A stretch of DNA of 64,000 nucleotides from Linnemannia elongata (lineage: Eukaryota; Mortierellomycota; Mortierellomycetes; Mortierellales; Mortierellaceae), in contig JAXBDG010000011.1 in the NCBI GenBank assembly GCA_036320915.1, positions 1,200,501-1,264,500 on the forward strand. Direction: 5' to 3'. A model generated the notes under the pieces. It saw nothing but the letters and a program-made list of their open reading frames with translations. It ran no database searches and had not been told where the DNA came from. Position numbers and translations under genes: made by a program. Of this stretch, positions 56,020 to 64,000 are shown one piece after another (the first letter of the stretch is position 1; each line of letters opens with the position of its first letter).

Positions 56020-56423
56020 TTTTTCGTGAGTGTGTGTGGACTCTCAGTAAAGTGAAGGATAGAGAGGGGAAGGGAAGGAAGTGTGGGAAATTGTCGACTT
56101 TTGAGCGTGAAGAAGAATAAAGAAGACAAATGGAAAAGAAGAGAAAGGAAGAAATAGGGAGATTGTGCGCAAGGGCCTTTTTTATGTTCTTCAGGTGAAT
56201 GTATATGCATGCAAAGAAAGGAAAAAAAGGCACGCGCGTGTGATCTGCTTGTTTGGTTGGAAAGAGAGAAAACGTGCGGGGGTTGGCAAGGGTGGCCAAG
56301 GTGAAGGAGGAGGAAGCATGTGCGTGTGTTTATGCTCGTTGATTGTCAACATGGGTAAGGAGATGTAGGACGGCAGGGGGTATTTTGTTGTTGTTACTGC
56401 TTGTTGATGGACAATGGCCCTCG

Positions 56424-56477
<54 letters not shown>

Positions 56478-57022
56478 GAAGTTCCTCGCATAAACACACA
56501 AACAAAAGACTCTGCCTTTGTTGTGGGGGAAGACACTTTCACTCTGCACTACGGTGAACCTTGGCGGAGTTCTACTGTTAATGTGTATGTGGGAATCACT
56601 CTTCATCCAGAAAATGGTGGCGCTCTCTTTTTTTTTTTTACTTCCTTGACTAGATCCAGCTAAACAATAGAAGCTCTATCCTTTTTACTTTCATAACCGT
56701 CGATGCTTACTCCATCGCCACTGGATATTTTGCCATTCCCTTCTGCAAATCCTACTCCCTTACATCCAAACACGAGTATATTGGCTTCTTCCCCATGCCT
56801 TGATCCAACAACAACAGTAGTTGCAGCAAGACGTAAATAATGCGTCAGCATGTGCAAAAAGGACAGGACTCCCCCTGAATCGTGGGCATATTTTTTTTTA
56901 ATATCCGTTGCATGTACTGTACACTATATATTACGCCATTTCCATATGCACAACAAATCAGCCACGACCCTCCATTAGACTAGACACTCCAAGTCCCCTT
57001 TCGAACAAACCGATCCCTTCCA
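56020..57022. other. intergenic region between the hydrolase paralogues
   Basis: About 1 kb. It holds the purine-rich (CT on the sense strand) leader of copy A and a (GA)n tract at 56427-56474. No ORF is supported. Confidence 0.45.
56427..56474. repeat. (GA)n microsatellite, 24 units
   Basis: Perfect dinucleotide run upstream of hydrolase copy A, about 400 bp from its start. On that gene's sense strand it reads CT. Confidence 0.9.
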
Positions 57023-58363
57023 CTACGCATTGGCCGCCGCCTTCTCTCTCATCTCTGGGTTCCAGCAGTCCTCAAGCACAGAGATAGGGCATCCCTCATC
57101 ATGATGACCCTCCCACTCGGTTCCATCAGTTTCCATCACAATCCACTCTGTCTCTCCCCTTGCTCCCTTCTTTCCTGCTCCAGATCCATTGTTGATACTG
57201 TTCCTGTACTTGTCCTGACTATCGTAGATGAACTCAGCCATGGTATAAAGGGCCTTGTCAGCCATGGGCAAGAACTCAAAGAACTGGTGGACGTGTACCA
57301 TGTCCCGGTAGAGTTCTAGGCGTACGCGTTGGTCAGGGTTGGCTTGTCCTAGCTTGTGGGCATAGAGGCGGGTGTCGTCTGCAAGTCTGTCGAATGCACC
57401 GGTTTGCTGTTTCAAGGTAAAGGTTTCATCAGAGAGGAGAGAGTTAGGATGTGACTTCTTATTTTTGTTCATTGACATATGAATGAGAAAAGAATAAGTA
57501 TACCAGCAGGGTTGCACCGCCAAGTCCAGAGAGATCGGCGGTATAGACGGGTGAGACCAAAGGGTGTTGGGCCAGGTGCCTGTACCACTCCCAAACCATG
57601 TGTCTTCCTCTACAGTTTCGCTCGTTAGGAACCAACTTGGAGTCGCCACAAAGGTATGCCCTCGCAAAGTTGAACTATTTTGAATATCCAATGCAGACCA
57701 GAGATCAGAAATAAGAACGATAGCTATCAGACAATCACCGCAAGAGATAACGAAGAAAAGTACCTTGGGAAACGCGTAAAAGGTAGCTTCGTCGACAAAG
57801 GGGTTGACACCCATCGGGGAGGGTGTATAGCAATAAGTGTGTCTGCTGGTGGCTGAAGGCATCGAAGTTGAGATATCCGTCCATGCCTATCGTTATGAAA
57901 ATGAAGATTAGCATTTTGTTTTGGCCAGCGTGATTCCAACATCGCGTTTCGCTGACAAGGGGGTTCTGTTCAATAGAGGGATATTTTACAGAGATCAAAA
58001 CGGTGACGGGAGGCGTCTCAAGCTTCGGCTCAATGGATGGCTGCACATAATCTCTCATATACAGCTGGAACGCAATAGCAACACCAGCACCGGCTGAATC
58101 GCCTGCAAGAACAATATCCTTTGGAAGGATCGGTGTTGTTACATGGCAGTGTGGGCTAACAGTGGACGAAGATGAGCCATTAGTGCAGAGTGTGATGGCT
58201 GGGTTATCGGGCTGGGTGAGGTAGAGATATGCGGCATAAATGTCGTGGACTGCAGCTGGGAAGGGATCTTCTGGTGCGAGACGGTAATCGACCACGAACG
58301 CTCTTGCGCCGGGACCCAGCTAGTATGTGGAGAGGACAAAGACACAAAGAGTGAATTGGTCAG

Positions 58364-58401
<38 letters not shown>

Positions 58402-59353
58402 ACCGTTCATCACTACTATCGTCACCTCGCGAGTGCTAAAACGCATGAACGAGAAAAAAAAATACCTCCAATAGCATTCTTGTTACGACTTGGCGGTGGA
58501 AAGTAGCCGAGCAAAACACATGTCCGCCTCCATGACAGTACAAAAGCACAACATTGCTCCTTGGTCCTCGCATTGCTGCTCCTCCTCGATTCTCCCTGCT
58601 TGCTTCCTCATTTAGATCAGTCAGGGCCTCAATCCACTCTCCCCTCAATGTGTACGTCCCATCCCGACCCAAGTCCCCTGACTCTTCTGGGAGATTAGCA
58701 AGTCGGCCCGGGTTGTGCGGGTTGTTTGGCAGGAAGGAGGCGAGGTATTCGGGGGATGGGTTGACAGGGTTGCGATGAATACCATCGAAAGAGTGGTCAA
58801 GGTTCAGTCGAGCTCGTGTTGGGGCCAAGGTCTTGCGTTCCGGCTCAAGCAAAGTGTTCAGATGAACCTTGATCTGCACATTGGGCTTGACAGAGTAGCT
58901 GTTGGACGACAGATGCAACATTCGAAGGGGGACGAACCAGGTGATAATATTGCTCACCAGCCGCAGCTGTGCGACATTGTGCACAGAACTGGAGCATGCT
59001 CTACTCATCGCCATAGAGAACGAATAAAATGCACCCCAACTGACTGGGTGACGTTCTGAGTTTGTACGGAAACGCGTGGCAATTAGGAAGGGCAGATCAA
59101 CGACGAGAAGGCAGACCAGTGTCCAGATGATGGATATGAGACCATGGCCAAGGAAGAGGAGATCGTTGGGTCGGTGGATGACACCGGAGAGGTAGATTCG
59201 GTTAAAGAAGGAGGGGCGTTTGTAGTAGAAGGACTGGTCCGGTTGTTGTTGTTGTTCCTGCTGTTGTCCGTGGAAGTCCATCAAGGGCTTGGGTTTGTGA
59301 GGGACTGGTGCGATGATGGGACCATTCTTGTGATCTTTGAGCTCTGGCGGCAT
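57023..59353 (-). CDS. HSL-family alpha/beta hydrolase, membrane-anchored, copy B (five exons, 631 aa)
   Basis: Exons on the minus strand are 59353-58466, 58319-57990, 57886-57764, 57674-57504 and 57406-57023. The start is the ATG of MPPELKDHKNG; the frame is open further upstream but only from non-ATG codons. The N-terminal anchor is LFLGHGLISIIWTLVCLLVV. The catalytic motifs are LYCHGGGHVF (about 274), GDSAGAG (about 371), GAFDRLADDTRL and DMVHVHQFF. AWTDISTSMPSATSR matches PWTDLTSSVPAAK of copy A, and the exon after it is 171 nt in both genes. Copy B has an extra intron (58320-58465) at LLE|LGPGARAF, which contains a 36-nt A run (CAG followed by A36). A short intron-read-through ORF beyond the donor is not a gene. 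Confidence 0.87.
58364..58399 (+). repeat. poly(A) run, 36 nt, inside an intron of hydrolase copy B
   Basis: It is T36 on the sense strand of the gene, lying inside the 146-nt intron that copy A lacks. Confidence 0.9.
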
Positions 59354-60431
59354 TGTTGAGTGAAAAGTTGTTGTCGTTGGGGGATCGGTTATCGATTGAA
59401 AAGGTTGCTTCAAAGGGCGGGAAATGGAAGAGATAAAGAAAAAAAAAGAAGGATGTATCAGGCGAGAAAAGGAACAATGAAGGGATAGGTGTGGAATTGA
59501 CTCGTAGAACAAAGGCAAGGTGGTTGTGGCCAAAAAGCCCCGCTTATAAATAACAATGCCCTTTCCTTTCACATTTGTTTCTGACCCTGACCCCAACCTG
59601 ACGGAATCCCATGTGAAAAGAAGGAGTTTGGAGATGCAGCCCTTTCGGTGTCAACACGGATGCAAAAGAAGAAAGGGCTTGTTGTTGTTGGAGTCAAGAA
59701 GCGCACGACTTCACAAACAACTTTCCACTACTACTAAACATATGCTCCCTGACGCTGTTTGTGTCTCCCCTTAGTGTCCTTTTTTCATCTTCTTCTGTTC
59801 TGCTGTTGCTCGTCTTGTTGAAACTTGTGTTTGCCGAAACACATAGCGTACCGAGTGGGTTGTTGAATAGAGGCAATGTATATGGTAGAGTGTAGACAGA
59901 GTAATGATGTAAAAATGAAATGCAATTGCCGTGAAAATGCTCGTGGATACACAAGACTGATCCGCCACTCTCTTGTCCCCGATAGTGATGGGTGCATTTT
60001 TTTTGCAGGAAAGATTCCATGACAGCCAATTGTATTTTTCATTTGTCATGGCCTATCCGTAGCCAAGACTTTTTTTATCTTTTTTGTTTTGCATAGAAGA
60101 TACGTGCATGGATCCATGTCGTAACCGTTTTTGATGCGATAAACAATGAAGGAAAAAAAGATTGTCGGATGTCAAGGCAAGATACGTGCTGCAGTCAAGG
60201 AAGAGTACAGGGAGGCACAAAGCACGAACGAGAACCAACTTTTATGTGCTTGGCATAGTCCCTTGCAAGGCCAGGGTTGATTGAATAGAAAGCGCACGTG
60301 ACGACCATGGCCAATGCAGGAACGGGGAACGATGGATTAGAACTAAAGGCCTTTCAAGAATGGATAGAGAGTGCGATGCCAACTGGACTAGATAATGCTA
60401 GCTCGACGTGAAGAGGACGTACTGTAGAAGC

Positions 60432-60469
60432 GAAAATAGCAACGTGTCTTGAAAATAGCAACGTGTCTT
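60432..60469. repeat. perfect 19-bp tandem duplication
   Basis: GAAAATAGCAACGTGTCTT occurs twice without a spacer in non-coding DNA. Confidence 0.95.
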
Positions 60470-62434
60470 CACGGTGTGTGCTTCAGTGAGACTGATAGAG
60501 TGGGCGCCTGAACGTTGATCGATAGTCAATTACATGTCGGGACTACTGATACGATTTCTTAATTTTTCTAATTGACTGCTGTCAAACCTTCAACGATATC
60601 TCACTAACACCTGCAAATGACAAAATAAAAGAAAAGCTATACCCTAACCAAAACGGGTGCTTACAAAACAAAAGCACACCCTTATCCTATCCTCTCAATC
60701 CACCATTTTCTTATCCTCCTACTCTGGCCTACAACGACAGTAACCGTGAAAGTGTGATAGTCCATCCATCCTATCATAACAATGAGGGAGGCGTATCAAA
60801 ACACGACCTGGGCTCACCTCTGACAAAAAAAACCCCCCCAGGACTCCGCAGACTCAAGGTGCAGGTGAAGGTGAAGGTGAGGAGGTGAAGGTGAGGAGGT
60901 GTGTTGATAGTCGGCTTCGCAGTGACGGCGACAAAAAATGATCTGTACCCTTCCCGGGGTACCATTAACGGACTCTTGTTTCTTTCCCGTCGGAGCAATT
61001 GAGCAATGGCATTGGTGCCGACTACCTTTTCCTTCTTACCCTTCATTTTTCTTCATGGGAAATATTTTGTATGTCTAATCACCCACAAAAGATACATAAA
61101 AAAAGTCGCGCATACAAACGTCAATGTTAATGATGAAGAAAGGAAGGACGATTTGGGTCGGGAACAATGTTGATCACGTCTTTCATTTTTAGGGTCCATG
61201 GGCGAATGAGGAACACGAAAATGACGAACCAACGAAAACTAACAGAGGGGGCTAAAGGGGTCTTCGGTGAACCGAATTCAGACAATCATCGGATCGGATT
61301 TTTCTTTGCTTAATTTTGCTTGGTCGAGGGAAAAGTTGAGTCAGCGGCAAAGGACAACAGGGCAGACGGAAGAATAGACAGGATGAGGGCCAAAGGGCAT
61401 CTCTCAGGCACACATAAAATAACGCACTCTTTTTTTAACATAATTCTGTGTTCCGACGGAAGAGAGGAATAGAGGAGACATGACATAGTATAGCATCGCA
61501 TGGCACAGGGGCAATTGGCAGTGTTTATGTTTGATGAACGGAAGAGAAGTGAGGGGGAAGAATTAGAAAGAGTCAGTTGGACACTTTCTTATTATTTTGT
61601 CCATGAGGACTTTTACAAACACTCTCTCTCACACACACACATAGATAACTTCGCCCCGGAGGGCTGTCGTCGAATTTTTCTTTTTTTTTTTCTTGAGCGA
61701 CGACATTGTTCCGCGCGGGTCAGTCCCATGACGGTACACTGTTTGTAAAATGTGAGTGAGAAATGAATGGGATATGACGATGTAGGTCCCTTGAAGCGGA
61801 GTATGAAGTTGGGAGATAGAGAAGGTGGACATTTTGACATTGGTCTCCTGTCGCATGGCAAGTATCTACTATCTACAGTACTACGTATAATATGTGCATA
61901 CATGGTGAAGTTCAGGGCGATGGGTTAAGAGGGACAAGGATGATGGGACTCAATGGAGATGTTGGATAACAAGGGAGTTGAATGGAGGAGGTAAGGATGA
62001 GGGTTGGTGATCGACAACCGTGAAGGGGACTTTTTCTATGCCGCGATTCTTAATAATAATAATAATAGTGTAGGACAAGTGAAAAAAGAAGAAAAAGAGA
62101 AGGCGGAGAAAGGCCATTGAAGTCACTGCGAGTGCATAGGTGAAGCGGAGGTAAGAAGAAGGGTAGATGCTGGGGAGATAGTTAGAGTGGTGGTCATGAT
62201 GGAGTGATGGTGACGGGTATTGAAGATAAAAATGATCGCCAGGACCGGCGCCCTAGTGGCCTGTCTGTCTGTCTGTCTTCCAGCACAACAAAAAAGAGGA
62301 GTTGAGAAGAGGCGAAGTATTTTGATATGCCGTCTAGGGTACTCTTTCATTCTTTGATTCTTTCTTTGCACACTCATTCACACTCCTTGTCTATCCATGA
62401 GCCGGGTTTACCTACCTGTTTAACCTTGTTTCTT

Positions 62435-62436
<2 letters not shown>

Positions 62437-62489
<53 letters not shown>
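62437..62489 (+). repeat. (CT)n microsatellite, about 26 units
   Basis: Perfect dinucleotide run on the sense strand about 670 bp before the zinc-cluster gene start, continuing into a CT-rich leader. Confidence 0.9.
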
Positions 62490-62492
<3 letters not shown>

Positions 62493-63158
62493 CTCTTCCT
62501 CTTCATACTACCATTGATTCATTTGTTTTTGATATTGTTTTTGTTTTCCTTTATCCTTCAGGGTGGTTCTTCTTCTTCTTCTTCCTTCCTTTCTTTTCTT
62601 CTCCTTTCTCTCTTTTCTTCTGTTTTTTTTCTCTCCTTCATTTTCCTGTCCCATCCCACCTTCCCTCATCACCCACCCATTCTCTCCACTCTTTTGTTTG
62701 TTTTTTCACACCTTCTCTTATTTCCCCACTCCCATCCTCACACACTCACTCACTCACTCTTACTCACACTCACACTCACACTCTCAGTAATCACTCTTCT
62801 GTTGATTCACACTCTACCCATACCTTATCCCACCCCCCTTCACTCTCACTCCCCTCAAACATCGCCTAGTGCTCTCCTTAAACCACACCTCTCTGAGCAC
62901 CATTCTTTTCTCTTCTTACTCCTGTGCTCATTCATAATCAACACGCACTCTCCCTCATTTGAATCAGAAACGCCACCATACCTCCTTCTCGGTCCCTATC
63001 TCAGTAAACCACTCTCTACTCACAATCCTTAAGCCTACAACCAACAACCTACAGCCGCAGGAGAATACAGCTCAAGAACTACTCTTCTCACCAACAACTA
63101 ACTAACCAACCAACCAAACGACCGCCTCACCGACAAGAACACGATAATCACAAGCGCC

Positions 63159-64000
63159 ATGTCCAAGGACGAGCACAAAGAGCGCCAAAGGGTCACGAAA
63201 GGTAGGACGCCACTTCAAAAAGAACAACCAAATACAAAGTCGACCTTGGATCACTTCTGCCGTTCTGCACTCGCAGATCGAGTCCTGGGTGCAGTGATGC
63301 TTATTGTTCTGTTGCTCGTATCAACTATGTACATCCTTCCCCACACCCAGTATCTATCTGTGCAAATCGATCTCTTTTTCATCATTTTGCCTTTTGCCCT
63401 TTGCTTTTTGCCTCCTCTATCCATCCCTCGTCATAAGCGCAGCACGTAAAGAGGTACAAGGGCTAGGGCTTGCTTTCCTTTTGCACAAACAACAAAAACG
63501 CTAAAAGCAAAACACAAATCACAACAAATATGACCCATCTCAACGTCAACAACAACAACAAAAACGAGATCTTCGTCAATTGCTCGCTTGTTTTCCATTG
63601 TTGGAATAGATACATGAACGACTTTGCACTAACGCCCACCTTGCTCTCATATTGTGTTCTCTTTCTCCGATCGTTGACACATTCTCACACAACCACTTAC
63701 TAGCCTGCGACAACTGTAGAAAGTAAGCTGGATCTATGAAAAGAACTGGGTTATGTTGTTGTTATGATTGATTTGAATCGAATGGGTAGATTGGGTGCAA
63801 TGCAGCAAAACGTAAAGGTAGCTGAAAAGGAACATGGGAAAAGTGCGCGTCATTCTCAACTCTGTCCATCCTTCTTTTTCTTTTCTTCTTTCTGTTTCTT
63901 CTTGGACTGGATTCGACCTTCAAGGAAAAAGATAAAGTGTGGTAAGTTACCTCAACCGAAACATGGTCTCGCCTCCACGATGGCCATAAATCCCGGAGAA
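63159..64000 (+). CDS. Zn2Cys6 transcription factor, N-terminal part (runs off the window)
   Basis: Exon 1 is 63159-63201 (MSKDEHKERQRVTK), exon 2 is 63704-63722 (19 nt) and exon 3 is 63925-63941 (17 nt). Joined in phase they read ERQRVTKACDNCRKKKIKC with one base left over. The start of the fungal binuclear zinc cluster (C-x2-C-x6-C) is therefore split by introns of 502 and 202 nt; the remaining cysteines must lie beyond the window. Each intron has a GT donor (GTAGGA, GTAAGC) and an AG acceptor (ACTAG, TCAAG). Such proteins bind CGG-type DNA sites and regulate transcription in the nucleus; the target pathway cannot be told from this fragment. A CT-rich leader precedes the ATG. Confidence 0.75.

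Larger units (their letters stand above)
59354..63158. other. intergenic region, no supported gene
   Basis: About 3.8 kb. It contains a perfect 19-bp tandem duplication at 60432-60469, a GGTGAAGGTGAGGA-type repeat at about 60862-60901, TAATAATAATAATA near 62052, a (CT)n run at 62437-62489 and a long pyrimidine-rich leader running to the start at 63159. ORFs here are short or low complexity. Confidence 0.5.

Noticed and set aside
62327..63032. Overlapping 180- and 172-codon ORFs
   Set aside because: Both derive from (CT)n and CAC repeats; frames are open because the sequence lacks T-A steps. It is the leader of the zinc-cluster gene.
1..64000. tRNA, rRNA, U-snRNA, CRISPR and intact transposon sequences
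   Set aside because: Visual search for B-box GGTTCRANTCC, U6 core, regular repeat-spacer arrays and transposase or reverse-transcriptase motifs gave nothing convincing. A covariance-model scan could still find small RNAs.

Overview
The window is eukaryotic and fungal. Genes are rich in spliceosomal introns (GT..AG, mostly 40-420 nt, a few near or above 1 kb), promoters and leaders are CT-rich, and microsatellites and poly(A)/poly(T) runs are common. Fungus-typical genes include inositol-phosphorylceramide synthase (AUR1), an Mds3/Pmd1-type kelch protein, SEC11, verprolin and a Zn2Cys6 regulator. Intron density and overall style suggest an early-diverging (zygomycete-type, perhaps Mortierella-like) fungus. 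That placement is inference. Most genes here had to be assembled across introns by reading the splice sites. All exon joins were checked for phase by hand but not against transcripts.

Layout. 1-6241: no gene recognised; pyrimidine-rich leader-like DNA with a possible 1.8-kb 5'UTR intron for the next gene. 6242-8083: membrane-tethered protein with a possible ParB/sulfiredoxin-like region. 12136-14813: AUR1. 15025-15699 (-): KxDL/KXD1-like BORC subunit. 16184-19735: one polypeptide carrying a PARP catalytic domain, a RING-H2 finger and a Deltex C-terminal domain, the most striking gene of the window. 19827-21544: ribosomal protein eL24. 21778-24183 (-): type II membrane protein. 24827-26548: SWS1/ZSWIM7, six exons. 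28386-32947: Mds3/Pmd1-like kelch-BTB protein. 33203-35710 (-): apparently decayed gene with a DNMT1-type replication-foci domain and no catalytic domain. 36149-36740 (-): TOM7 with a 10-nt internal exon. 36998-38600: mitochondrial-type EngB GTPase, divergent from TOM7. 39260-40812: coiled-coil protein. 41040-43495 (-): verprolin/WIP. 43982-44845: SEC11. 45080-46753 (-): aminodeoxychorismate lyase. 47832-48365: four-helix membrane protein with a Gly/Asp repeat tail. 48854-50332: acidic disordered protein. 50624-52903 (-): GPI-type aspartic protease. 53653-56019 and 57023-59353 (-): tandem HSL-family hydrolase paralogues. 63159-edge: start of a Zn2Cys6 transcription factor whose zinc cluster is split over tiny exons.

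Most genes are unrelated housekeeping or regulatory genes, as expected for a fungal chromosome arm. Local logic is visible in two places. TOM7 and the EngB GTPase, both mitochondrial, share a 257-bp divergent promoter region. The two hydrolases are a tandem duplication. The PARP-RING-DTC protein would combine an ADP-ribosyl writer and an ADP-ribose-directed ubiquitin ligase in one chain. No tRNA, rRNA, CRISPR array or intact transposon was recognised.
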